Part shown: positions 1-8,263 of the stretch, one piece after another | Position numbering within the stretch: position 1 is the first letter of the stretch | How the letters are laid out: each line of letters begins with the position of its first letter | Origin: CBDBBY01 sp965205055 | Lineage (GTDB): Bacteria; Pseudomonadota; Alphaproteobacteria; Rhodobacterales; Rhodobacteraceae | Direction: 5' to 3' | Assembly (NCBI GenBank): GCA_965205055.1 | Contig: OZ242030.1 | Location: forward strand, 3,906,001-3,970,000 | Length of the DNA stretch: 64,000 nucleotides | The notes under the pieces: model-generated | Told to the model about the DNA's origin: nothing | The model's database searches: none | The model's input: only the letters and a program-made list of their open reading frames with translations | Made by a program: the position numbers and the translations under genes

Positions 1-511
1 CGACGGAAACGGCGAGCGCATCGACTTTCGTCGCTTGCGCGAACGCTTGAGCTTCGCCGGGGTCGCTGGTCGCGGAGGCTTCGCCTTGGTCGTATCCGAC
101 GAAGCCGATCTCGCCTTCGCAGGAAATCCCGGCTGAATGCGCCAATTCGACGACTTTGGAAGTGTCGTCGATATTTTGCTGCAAGTCGGTTCTCGACCCG
201 TCGAACATTACTGATGTGAAGCCGCATTCGACGGCTTCGCGGCATTCATCGTAAGTATAGCCGTGGTCCAGATGCGCCACCACCGGCACGTCCGCCGACT
301 CTCCGAGCGCGCGGAACATTGAAGCCAGAATGGGCAATGGCGTGTGAGCCCGGCAGCCCGGGCCGGCCTGAAGGATCACGGGAGCCTGCTCGGCCTCCGC
401 CGCACTCACGTAGGCCCGCGCGTCCTCCCAGCCGAGCACGACCAATCCGCCGACCGCGTATCCATCCGAGCGCGCAGGCTCAAGCACTTCTGAAAGCGTC
501 GCCAAGGTCAT
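1..511 (-). CDS. iolJ: Class II aldolase (probable IolJ), 3' end outside window
   Basis: About 170 N-terminal residues of a class II, zinc-dependent ketose-bisphosphate aldolase. Visible motifs are VVAHLDHG (zinc ligand His after the catalytic Asp), GFTSVMFDGS, and EGEIG followed by a stretch ending DALAVSVG, all typical of the fructose-bisphosphate/tagatose-bisphosphate aldolase family. The ATG overlaps the iolB stop in ATGA, so the two genes are translationally coupled. Position directly after iolC and iolB suggests it cleaves 2-deoxy-5-keto-gluconate-6-phosphate (IolJ role) in the cytoplasm. The specific substrate is inferred from context. The gene runs off the left edge, so length and C-terminal residues are unseen. 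Confidence 0.8.
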   Translation of the reverse strand, partial: MTLATLSEVLEPARSDGYAVGGLVVLGWEDARAYVSAAEAEQAPVILQAGPGCRAHTPLPILASMFRALGESADVPVVAHLDHGYTYDECREAVECGFTSVMFDGSRTDLQQNIDDTSKVVELAHSAGISCEGEIGFVGYDQGEASATSDPGEAQAFAQATKVDALAVSV

Positions 512-1350
512 TTGAATTTCTCGATCATTTTGGAAAGTCCTGGGATCGTGTGTATTTGGTCCGCGTGGGCCGGCTGGAAGTATTGCTTCAAGCCTCGCTG
601 GCTCAAGCCGCCCAGTATCGTGAAATAGTACATTTCGTAACCGGGGAACACGACGCAAGGGTGGTATCCTCGGTCGATGCAGAACGTGGATCCGTCCACT
701 ACGTGGAACGCTTCTCCCGGACCGTCTTCGCCGACTTGAAGAAGCTGCAGTCCGGAGCCTTTCGAGGGCCGGAACCTGAAGTTGTACGTTTCGTCGTGGC
801 GCGTTTCCTGCGAGGGCCGGTCAGTGTCGTGCTTGTGGGGAGGGAAGCCCGACCAGCCGCCGGTTCCGACCGTGAACAGCTCGGATACGAGCAGGCGGCC
901 GACCCTACCGTGCTGCTTCTGGCCCAATATGTGCTTGATCTTGCGGTGCGTTTTCGTGTCGTCCGAGCCGTACTGCACGATGTCGAGATCGTCCGCTCTG
1001 ATTTCGAACGGGTCGAATTCTTCGTCGCATTTTGCGCCGGCGACGAAGACCTCCGCCTTTTCAGAAACGCATTTGAGCGCGACGCTCGAGCCTGTCGGAA
1101 TGTAGGCGCCTTCGGGCTCGCCGTCCCATACGTCTTCAGTCCGGTTGCCGAGCGACCTGAAGGTTTCCCCGCAAGTGGACGCATCGACGGATCCCGTCGC
1201 AGGCACGATGCAGGTTTCGAATCCCGGGACGGAATATTCGAAGGTTTCGCCTTCAGCGAGCTTGACGATGTTGAAGTAATTCAGCGGAACGAAGGGAGTA
1301 TGGGCCGGAACGACCGGCTCGTTCATGTTGTCGTACGGAGCGATGTGCAT
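508..1350 (-). CDS. iolB: 5-deoxy-glucuronate isomerase
   Basis: A 280-residue cupin-fold isomerase of the IolB family, which converts 5-deoxy-glucuronate to 2-deoxy-5-keto-gluconate in myo-inositol breakdown. Histidine-rich metal-binding segments are visible (PPHKHD, RHDETYNF, and DRGYHP near the C-terminus), as in two-domain IolB proteins. An upstream in-frame ATG exists, but the start at 1350 lies one base after the iolC stop and gives the normal family length. It sits between iolC and the class II aldolase in one minus-strand operon. Function is clear from sequence and context. Confidence 0.93.
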   Translation of the reverse strand: MHIAPYDNMNEPVVPAHTPFVPLNYFNIVKLAEGETFEYSVPGFETCIVPATGSVDASTCGETFRSLGNRTEDVWDGEPEGAYIPTGSSVALKCVSEKAEVFVAGAKCDEEFDPFEIRADDLDIVQYGSDDTKTHRKIKHILGQKQHGRVGRLLVSELFTVGTGGWSGFPPHKHDTDRPSQETRHDETYNFRFRPSKGSGLQLLQVGEDGPGEAFHVVDGSTFCIDRGYHPCVVFPGYEMYYFTILGGLSQRGLKQYFQPAHADQIHTIPGLSKMIEKFK

Positions 1351-1351
1351 G

Positions 1352-2347
1352 CTAAGCCTCGGCGGATGCGGCAGTTGATGGCATTTGATGTGAACCGACG
1401 AATTCATCCAGTTCATCGGCATGCGGAAAAGCCGGAGTGCATCCGACGCGCGAAACGACTATGGCTGCGCACGCGGAGCCTCGGATGACGCATTCGCGCA
1501 GTTCCCGGCCCTGCGCGAGCGAAACGATGAATCCGCCCATGAACCCGTCTCCGGCCCCTACTGGCTTCAGCGGCTCGGTTTCAAAGATTCCGGTCCTGAA
1601 TTCCGTGCCGTCGGCAATGGTGACGGCCCCTCGCTCGCCCATTTTGTAAACGACGGTTTTCGCTCCGTTCGCGGCCAGCTCGCGAGCCTTGCCGAGGCCC
1701 TTGCCGGATTCGCCCGCGAATATGTCGAACTCCGCATCGTTTCCAACGACAATGTCGCAATGATCGCAAACTTGCGCATAGGTCTCCGCAGCGGCTTCAG
1801 GCGCGGGCCAGGAATAGCTGCGATAGTCCAGATCGAAAATGATCGGCAGCCCGGCCGATCCTGCGAGTTCGAACGCTCGAAAGGACGAGCTTCTGGAGGG
1901 CTCGGCCGCGAACACCGTGCCGGTCGCGATCAACGCGCCGTACGACCCGTAATCGACCGCCTCCACGTCTTCGCGGGTCACTTCGATATCGGATGCGCCG
2001 TTGCGGTAGAGAACGCAATTGTATCCGTGCCATCTTGTTTCCGCGAAAGCCAAAGGGTTGCTCGCGCGTCCCCCGACCTTCTTCACATGTCCGCAGTCGA
2101 CGCCGTACTTCGCCAGTTCTTTCAAGCAGAAGAGGCCGATGGCGTCGTCCGAGACCGACGTGACAAGCGATGCGTCTCCGCCGAGCTTCGCGATCGCGAC
2201 CGCTATATTCGCGGAGGAGCCGCCCAAGTGGGCGGCATAGGAACTCGCATCTTCGATAGCCGTTCCGGGCGGCTCCGGATAGAGATCCAATCCTGCCCGG
2301 CCCAAGACCACGAACTTGTTCTTTCCGATTGATTTTCCGGCAGTCAT
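1352..2347 (-). CDS. iolC: 5-dehydro-2-deoxygluconokinase (PfkB family)
   Basis: A 331-residue ribokinase/PfkB-family sugar kinase. The N-terminal signature HLGGSSANIAVA and the C-terminal ATP-site signature GAGDGFMGG with its catalytic Asp are present. In the myo-inositol pathway IolC phosphorylates 2-deoxy-5-keto-gluconate, producing the substrate of the aldolase two genes downstream. It is the first visible gene of the minus-strand iolC-iolB-iolJ operon. The 137 bp between it and the next gene presumably holds the promoter. PfkB kinases are broad, so substrate assignment rests on iolB and the aldolase alongside. Confidence 0.88.
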   Translation of the reverse strand: MTAGKSIGKNKFVVLGRAGLDLYPEPPGTAIEDASSYAAHLGGSSANIAVAIAKLGGDASLVTSVSDDAIGLFCLKELAKYGVDCGHVKKVGGRASNPLAFAETRWHGYNCVLYRNGASDIEVTREDVEAVDYGSYGALIATGTVFAAEPSRSSSFRAFELAGSAGLPIIFDLDYRSYSWPAPEAAAETYAQVCDHCDIVVGNDAEFDIFAGESGKGLGKARELAANGAKTVVYKMGERGAVTIADGTEFRTGIFETEPLKPVGAGDGFMGGFIVSLAQGRELRECVIRGSACAAIVVSRVGCTPAFPHADELDEFVGSHQMPSTAASAEA

Positions 2348-2484
2348 TGAATGGCGGCAAATTCTTGAGAGTCACCGCTTATTGAAATTCCGAACGTTTG
2401 TCGATTCAACCGCTCTTTCGCCCGAATTCCGGCCGCGGGAGGATCGCATTCAAAACCGGCGGACGGCGGTTGGGATTCATGCCG

Positions 2485-4506
2485 TCATAAGCATTTGCGT
2501 TTTATTGACTTTTTCCACGTCTGCCGGTGAACCGTCTCACCGTTATGCCAAGCTTCGAGTTCAGCATCCAGATGGAAATGCGTTGCGCTCGACGTGACCT
2601 GCGTGCGAGTGATGGAGGAGACATTCCACTCGCGACGCGAGTAGTTTGTCTTCCATGTTATGTCGCATCGCGCCGAACAGGGATCGTCGGGCCGAATCGA
2701 ATAGCTTTCGTCCTGCACTGTGCGCGTCGTCCAGCCGTCGTACTCGCCGAATTCCACGGTGCCTTCATCCTGCCGCAGTTTCGCTTCGACCTCGCCCGTG
2801 CACATGTCGGTCGTGACGGTCCAACCGCTCCGCGGCTCGCGGTGCACGGTTTGACGAAGCGGTTCAGCAGATTCGGGTTCTTGGAACGGCGGAAGAGCTT
2901 CGTCGGCAGGATCAGGTTCTCGAATTGGCAGCCGCAACGAGCTTTCCGCCAGCCTTATTGTTGCGGTCGTTTTCTCCGGCGACGGCCAAATCATCGGCCA
3001 GTATGCGGTAGAGACGGACAACTGGATTCGATTGCCCGCGGCAAATCGATGACCGATTTCGTTGAGGCGCACCGCTACCCTTGCGAATTCGCCCGACACC
3101 AAGGGTTCGGGATTTTCGTGGCCGTTTCGATGCGTGAGGTTCAGCACGCCGAAGGACACTCGGGTCGCGGCGCCGTCAGGGAGAATTTCGTTCAGGCAGA
3201 CCGCGATCTGGCCGTCGGGCTTGTCGCATGCCAGTTCAAGCGTCGCAGTCGGCGCGCCGAGGATTTCGAGATCGTGCTCAAGCAACTCGGTCTCGAAATT
3301 CAATGAGCCGCCCGCCTCGATGCGCTGGTCGTCCGCAAAGTCAGGTGTAACCCCGTGGGGGCACCATGCGCCTGACGCCCGCCCCGTGGTTTGCGGCGAA
3401 GAAATCGTCAACTCGGCATTCGCGCCGTTTGATCGGTTGGTCAAGCCGTTTGGAACGAAATGGAATTTGCGCTCCTTGATGCGAGGCGACGGCCATCGTT
3501 TTTCTGCCACCCATTTTCCGGGCCGATGGTCGTAATGCGTGTTCGGCGGCACCGGATCTTCCATCCAGACCCTGAGCGCGGGTTCGTCCATGATGCCGTT
3601 GTCGACATCCTTGAGCCAGCGGTCCCACCATCGCAGACATTCTTGCAGGAAGCCGATGGCCGGTCCGGGCTTCGCGAAATGCGGATATTTGTGCGCCCAC
3701 GGCCCGATCAGTCCCTTGCTGGGAGATTTCAGATTGGAAAGCAGTCTGAACACCGTGTTGGAGTAGCCGTCCGCCCAGCCGCCGACGGCGTACACCGGGC
3801 ATTGAATGTCGTCGTAGTTTTCGCAAATGGAACCGTGTTTGTAGAACTCGTCACGGTGCTGGCGCTCCAGCCACTGTTCCAGCCAAAGCCCGCTTCCCTC
3901 AAGGCGGCACTTCCAGACGTCCTTCCAATCTGAGCCGAAGAATTCGGGATCGGGCGGCGTCGTGTTGAGCGAAAACATGTAGGTCGACCAAGCAATGTTG
4001 TCGCAAAGCATGGTGCCGCCCATGTAATGGATGTCATCGGCGTACCTGTCGTCGGTCGAGCAGATCGAAACCACTGCCTTGAGCGGTTCGGGCCGCCGGG
4101 CCGCAATCTGTAGGCCGTTGAACCCGCCCCAGGATATTCCGATCATCCCGGCCTTGCCGGTGCACCATTTTTGGTTCGCGATCCAGTCGAGGACCTCGAG
4201 CGCGTCGTCCTGCTCCTGCTTGAGGTATTCGCCGAGGAGCAATCCTTCGGAATTGCCGGCGCCTCGCATGTCGACCCGAACGCAAGCGTATCCATGCCCT
4301 GCGAAATATGGGTGCGTAAGGGCATCGCGCGGCGCGGTTCTGTCCTGATATCGATAGGGAAGATACTCCAGGATCGCAGGCACGGGCCTCTCTTCCGCGT
4401 CGTCGGGAAGCCAAATCTTCGCAGCGAGAGAGATTCCGTCGGAAAGCTTGATTCGAACGCCATCCAGCACTCTCACGTTTCGCGGGAATTCGCGTAAAGT
4501 CTTCAT
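2485..4506 (-). CDS. CocE/NonD family hydrolase (X-Pro dipeptidyl-peptidase type)
   Basis: A 673-residue serine hydrolase of the CocE/NonD family. The N-terminal alpha/beta-hydrolase domain carries the nucleophile elbow GISWGGF (about residue 125) and a preceding RVDMRGAGNS oxyanion-type segment. The C-terminal jelly-roll domain, typical of X-Pro dipeptidyl-peptidases and cocaine esterase, follows from about residue 350. No signal peptide is evident, so it is probably cytoplasmic. It lies upstream of no obvious partner, but the general neighbourhood (amidohydrolase, MlrC peptidase, peptide ABC importer) suggests degradation of imported amides, peptides or esters. The exact substrate cannot be read from sequence. 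Confidence 0.85.
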   Translation of the reverse strand: MKTLREFPRNVRVLDGVRIKLSDGISLAAKIWLPDDAEERPVPAILEYLPYRYQDRTAPRDALTHPYFAGHGYACVRVDMRGAGNSEGLLLGEYLKQEQDDALEVLDWIANQKWCTGKAGMIGISWGGFNGLQIAARRPEPLKAVVSICSTDDRYADDIHYMGGTMLCDNIAWSTYMFSLNTTPPDPEFFGSDWKDVWKCRLEGSGLWLEQWLERQHRDEFYKHGSICENYDDIQCPVYAVGGWADGYSNTVFRLLSNLKSPSKGLIGPWAHKYPHFAKPGPAIGFLQECLRWWDRWLKDVDNGIMDEPALRVWMEDPVPPNTHYDHRPGKWVAEKRWPSPRIKERKFHFVPNGLTNRSNGANAELTISSPQTTGRASGAWCPHGVTPDFADDQRIEAGGSLNFETELLEHDLEILGAPTATLELACDKPDGQIAVCLNEILPDGAATRVSFGVLNLTHRNGHENPEPLVSGEFARVAVRLNEIGHRFAAGNRIQLSVSTAYWPMIWPSPEKTTATIRLAESSLRLPIREPDPADEALPPFQEPESAEPLRQTVHREPRSGWTVTTDMCTGEVEAKLRQDEGTVEFGEYDGWTTRTVQDESYSIRPDDPCSARCDITWKTNYSRREWNVSSITRTQVTSSATHFHLDAELEAWHNGETVHRQTWKKSIKRKCL

Positions 4507-4669
4507 CGCTTGGCACCGTTCGTCCTATAGGCAGATGCGAATTTGTTTACCTAATTCCCATGCCTGTCAATCAGTATTCGGCCATGACAATTTGTTGGCG
4601 CGTGATCGACAAGCTGCGTGGTCTGAACAGTGCTTGGATATTCACAGCCAACTGGAATAAGGTGCAGAT

Positions 4670-4954
4670 ATGCATCCGCTAATTGAAGATCATCGCACCG
4701 AAATCCTCGCGCTTGTGGAACGCCACGGCGTGCAGAACGTAAGGGTATTTGGGTCAATGGCGCGAGGAGACGCCACCGACGGATGCGATGTCGATTTGCT
4801 TGTTACGCTTCCTCCGGGGCAGTCGGGATTGGCCTTGGGAGCCTTGCTAATGGATGTTCAAGCACTCCTCAACCGCCGGGTGGATGTGCTCACAGAGCCG
4901 GGCCTCCATCCAATGTTGCGCGAACGAGTGTTGCAGGAGGCGCGACCGTTGTGA
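4670..4954 (+). CDS. MntA-like nucleotidyltransferase (antitoxin type)
   Basis: A 94-residue minimal nucleotidyltransferase. The core motif FGSMARGDATDGCDVDLLV (about residues 27-45) contains the GS...D-x-D catalytic signature, followed by NRRVDVLTE. This size and layout match MNT antitoxins of HepT/MntA modules, which AMPylate or otherwise neutralise a HEPN RNase. The expected HEPN partner immediately downstream survives only as a short stump (next entry), so this is likely an orphaned antitoxin. Confidence 0.8.
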   Translation: MHPLIEDHRTEILALVERHGVQNVRVFGSMARGDATDGCDVDLLVTLPPGQSGLALGALLMDVQALLNRRVDVLTEPGLHPMLRERVLQEARPL

Positions 4955-5024
4955 CGCCCGACACGAGTACGATTGCGTCCTGCTGAGTTACGTCCGCCAG
5001 TGCATTGAATTGGCGCGACCGTAA
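4947..5024 (+). pseudogene. HepT-like (HEPN) N-terminal stump
   Basis: Just after the nucleotidyltransferase, a second frame reads RHEYDCVLLSYVRQCIELARP then TAA. This resembles the first helix of HepT/HEPN toxins, which usually begin like RD..LL.HI..A. There is no start codon in frame after the antitoxin stop, and the rest of the roughly 110-residue toxin is absent. I infer a deleted toxin of a MNT-HEPN module. The match is short, so the call is tentative. Confidence 0.4.
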
Positions 5025-5061
5025 TCAAATCCCTGCACCGTAAGCTGGACAAGTGAATTCA

Positions 5062-6684
5062 ATGCGACAAACCCTTTATTTCAACGGCATTGTCCTCACG
5101 ATGAATGAAGCCCGGCTGGAAGCCGAGGCTGTCCTGACGGAAGACGAACGCATCGTGCGAGTCGGGAACCGCGAGGAGGTTGCCCGGCAAGCGAAGCCGG
5201 AGTGCGCTCGCCACGACCTCCGCGGATGCGCCATGGTGCCGGGCTTCATTGATCCGCACGGGCACTTCCCCGATTCCGGGGTCATGTCACTTTTCAAGGT
5301 CGATCTTGCGCCACCCCCGTTGGGCGATTGTCGCTCTCTCGCAATGGCTTTGGAGCGTCTGTCGGCCAAAGCGGAAACCACGCCTGAAGGAGAGTGGGTG
5401 CTCGGCGCGATGTTCGATCCGGCCGGAGTTCCCGAGGACAGATTTCCGACCAGGGACGAACTGGACGAAGTCTCCGGAACGCATCCCGTCTGGGCGGAGC
5501 ACTTCACCGGACATGCCGGGGTCGCGAACTCCCTTGCGCTCGCATGGAGGGGCGTCGATGAATCATCCGCCGACCCGGACGGCGGCAGACTCGGACGCGA
5601 TCATCCGGGCGGCAGATTGACCGGCTTGCTTGAAGGCATGTCGGCCATGGGCGCGCTCGGAGATACCGAGTTCGGAATTGGACCTGCCGAATTCCGAAAA
5701 GCCGCCGCGCATGCCGGTCGGGAATATCTCGGCAAGGGCGTGACGATGGCCCAGAACTCGTGGGCGCCGAAAACGCTGCTGCGCTACTTCGTCGACCTCG
5801 CGGAAAATCCTTTGCCGGTGATGCCGGATCTTGTGGTGCTTCCTGCAGGGCATCTTGAGCCCGAACTCAGCGAGAATCGATTGGATTTCGTGCTGTCCGA
5901 AAGCGCGTCTGTCCGGTTCGGTCCGCGAAAGCTTTTCGCGGACGGGTCGCTGCACGTTCAAACGGCTTGCCTGACGGAGCCTTATTTCAAGCCGCTCAAC
6001 GGAGATACCGGCCACCGCTGCGAACCTTCGATTTCCGCCGAAGGCATGTTCAAGCAGATTCTGCCGCTGCATGAAGCGGGTTTCCAAGTGCATATCCATG
6101 TCAACGGCGACGCGACCGCTGACATCGTGCTTGACGCGTTTGACCGGGTCTTGGACGCGGCTCCGAGATCCGACCACAGGCACACGCTGATCCATGCGCA
6201 GACCGTGAGAAAGGATCAATTGGATCGCATGGCTCAGCTGGGGGTGTCGGCAAGCTTTTTCCCCGCGCACATTTACTACTGGGGCGAGTACCACCGCGAG
6301 GTTTCGCTCGGGCCGGCGAGAGCTGAAAACATTTCTCCGGCTCGCTGGGCGGCCGAGAGCGGAGTCAGGTTCACCATCCACAACGATGCGACGGTTACGC
6401 CGACTTTGCCTCTGCATTTGGCTTGGTGCGCAGCGGAAAGGAAAACGAACCGGGGCCGCGTGCTCGGAGAAGATCAGCGATTGACGCCTCTTGAAGCTCT
6501 CAAAGCGCATACGATCAATGCCGCATGGCAGGTCTTCGCGGAAGCTGAACGGGGCAGCATCGAAGTCGGCAAGAGGGCTGACTTTGCGATCCTATCGGAA
6601 AATCCGCTGGATGCAGGCGACGGCTTGAAGGATTTGCGCGTCCTTGAGACTGTGCTCGCCGGGGAAACCGTTTATCGGGAATGA
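5062..6684 (+). CDS. YtcJ-like metal-dependent amidohydrolase
   Basis: About 540 residues, amidohydrolase family 3 (YtcJ/COG1574 type). The metal-binding PHGH motif follows the strand VPGFID near residue 70. A central region contains HIHVNGD and LIHAQ histidines, and the C-terminus has the family-typical IEVGKRADFAIL segment. It is cytoplasmic, with no signal peptide. ATG at 5062 is used; a GTG at 5053 in frame is possible and neither has a strong ribosome-binding site. It converges on the MlrC gene with a 25-bp gap. The substrate is unknown; these enzymes hydrolyse C-N bonds in exocyclic amides. Confidence 0.85.
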   Translation: MRQTLYFNGIVLTMNEARLEAEAVLTEDERIVRVGNREEVARQAKPECARHDLRGCAMVPGFIDPHGHFPDSGVMSLFKVDLAPPPLGDCRSLAMALERLSAKAETTPEGEWVLGAMFDPAGVPEDRFPTRDELDEVSGTHPVWAEHFTGHAGVANSLALAWRGVDESSADPDGGRLGRDHPGGRLTGLLEGMSAMGALGDTEFGIGPAEFRKAAAHAGREYLGKGVTMAQNSWAPKTLLRYFVDLAENPLPVMPDLVVLPAGHLEPELSENRLDFVLSESASVRFGPRKLFADGSLHVQTACLTEPYFKPLNGDTGHRCEPSISAEGMFKQILPLHEAGFQVHIHVNGDATADIVLDAFDRVLDAAPRSDHRHTLIHAQTVRKDQLDRMAQLGVSASFFPAHIYYWGEYHREVSLGPARAENISPARWAAESGVRFTIHNDATVTPTLPLHLAWCAAERKTNRGRVLGEDQRLTPLEALKAHTINAAWQVFAEAERGSIEVGKRADFAILSENPLDAGDGLKDLRVLETVLAGETVYRE

Positions 6685-6709
6685 AGCCGATCACTTCGGC
6701 GGGTTCAGG

Positions 6710-8251
6710 TCATAGCAGCCGAACCCCGGGCCGAAGGCGGTTGTAGTCGATCCGATCCAATACGCATGGATTGTATCCCGGAGCGTCGACGAGAATCACG
6801 CGCGAAGCGATAGGCTCGAAATCGGCTCTGAAGTGAACCGTGCTTTTGACCGCCACGATTGAAAGCCGACTCGGATTGATTCCGAGATGGCTGAACACTG
6901 CGCGATCAAGGCACTGGATGCGCGCGGACGTCACGACGACGCGCACGCCGGATCTGCTGTCGACAACTTCAAGCGCAGCAGTCGGTCCAAGCGCGGCCTT
7001 GCAGCCGCCCATCATGGCTCCCGCGTACTCGAAATTGCCGTCGCTCAGCGCGACAACTTTGAACCTGCCGTCGTAGGGCGGATTTTCATCTCCGCCGAAT
7101 TTCCCTCCGAGCGCGAAATCGAATTCCGCTCCGACCCCGGCTTCGTGGGCCGCGGCGGCCGCTTCGGGATCAAAGAGCGCGCCGAGGGCGGCATTGGTTG
7201 CCCCGCAGGCCACCATCGACGCGAGCAGAGCGGTCGTGTCGGAGGTCGCCCCGGCGCCCGAATTGTCCTGGATGTCCGCCAGCACGACCGGTCGGCCCGG
7301 TTCGCCGAATTCGATGGCTTCGCGCACGGCTTCGTCGGGTTCGGCAAGTGCGGCGCTGAATTCATTCGCCGCCGCGACGACCGCGGCTTCGATTTCCTTC
7401 AGCTTTTGATTGATCGACTCGCGCGAGTACCCGGAAGCGACAATCGCCGGGCCGCATTGGGCGATGTCCGCCGGAGGGAATCCCAGCGCTATATCCGCCG
7501 TCGGATCCTTCAGTGACACGCACGACTCCAGCATGCCGTACAGCTTGTCGGCGGGCGGCTCGGTGGTGCACTGTGCATGAACCGGCACCATGAACGGCAA
7601 CTTTCTGAAACCGGATTTGGGTTTCCGGTCGGCTCTGACTGCTTCTGCAAGCAAATTGAAGGCGCGGGCGCCCGTTTCCGCCATGTCCAGATGCGGGTAC
7701 GTCCTGAATATGGTTACGATGTCCGCGGCATTCACCATTTCTTCCGTGACATTGGCATGCAAGTCCAAGCTGATGGCGATCGGCATGCTCTCACCGGCCA
7801 AATCGCGAACGCGCCGGAGCAGTTCGCCTTCGCCGTCTTCGAATTGTTCCGTCACCATCGCTCCGTGGAGATCGAGATAGACTCCGTCTGCGGGCATCGC
7901 GTCGGATATGCCCGCGAGGATTTTGGCGGCGATGGTTTCGAAGGCTTCGTTGCTGACAAAATTTGAGGGTTCAGCGCTTGCCCAGAGAATTGGAACCAGT
8001 TTCGCTTCATCTTCGGCTGCGGCGATGAAGCCGCCGATCGGAATGTTCATGGGCCTGAATACGCTCAGAACATCCGGTCCTTCGGTCAAGCCGGGCCAGC
8101 CGTCCACTCGCATGAAATCCGAAAGGCCCGCGAATATCGGAGAGAAGGTGTTGGTTTCGTGCTGGAATCCTGCGACCGCGAATTTCGGCTTTCGTTTGTT
8201 CCTGTCCAACTTTCGGCCTCCAGATCGTCGATCCGCAAAATTGCGACTCAA
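6710..8251 (-). CDS. M81 family metallopeptidase (MlrC-like)
   Basis: A 513-residue protein of the MlrC/M81 family, named after the microcystin-degrading enzyme of Sphingomonas. The family zinc-site motifs are visible: GFQHETNTFSP near the N-terminus, DLHGAMV, and SLDLHANVT about 40 residues later. The TTG start at 8251 follows the ATPase gene stop by 12 bp, so it belongs to the ABC transporter operon; a start a few codons later is also possible. Known MlrC homologs cleave small linear peptides. Here the enzyme probably processes the compound brought in by the linked importer. Confidence 0.86.
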   Translation of the reverse strand: MSRNFADRRSGGRKLDRNKRKPKFAVAGFQHETNTFSPIFAGLSDFMRVDGWPGLTEGPDVLSVFRPMNIPIGGFIAAAEDEAKLVPILWASAEPSNFVSNEAFETIAAKILAGISDAMPADGVYLDLHGAMVTEQFEDGEGELLRRVRDLAGESMPIAISLDLHANVTEEMVNAADIVTIFRTYPHLDMAETGARAFNLLAEAVRADRKPKSGFRKLPFMVPVHAQCTTEPPADKLYGMLESCVSLKDPTADIALGFPPADIAQCGPAIVASGYSRESINQKLKEIEAAVVAAANEFSAALAEPDEAVREAIEFGEPGRPVVLADIQDNSGAGATSDTTALLASMVACGATNAALGALFDPEAAAAAHEAGVGAEFDFALGGKFGGDENPPYDGRFKVVALSDGNFEYAGAMMGGCKAALGPTAALEVVDSRSGVRVVVTSARIQCLDRAVFSHLGINPSRLSIVAVKSTVHFRADFEPIASRVILVDAPGYNPCVLDRIDYNRLRPGVRLL

Positions 8252-8263
8252 GTTCCGTCTTTA

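Noticed and set aside
319..1488. Long plus-strand frame of 389 codons opposite iolB
   Set aside because: It is antisense to a clear iolB gene, is rich in Arg/Pro and has no recognisable domain; its length comes from GC-rich antisense reading.
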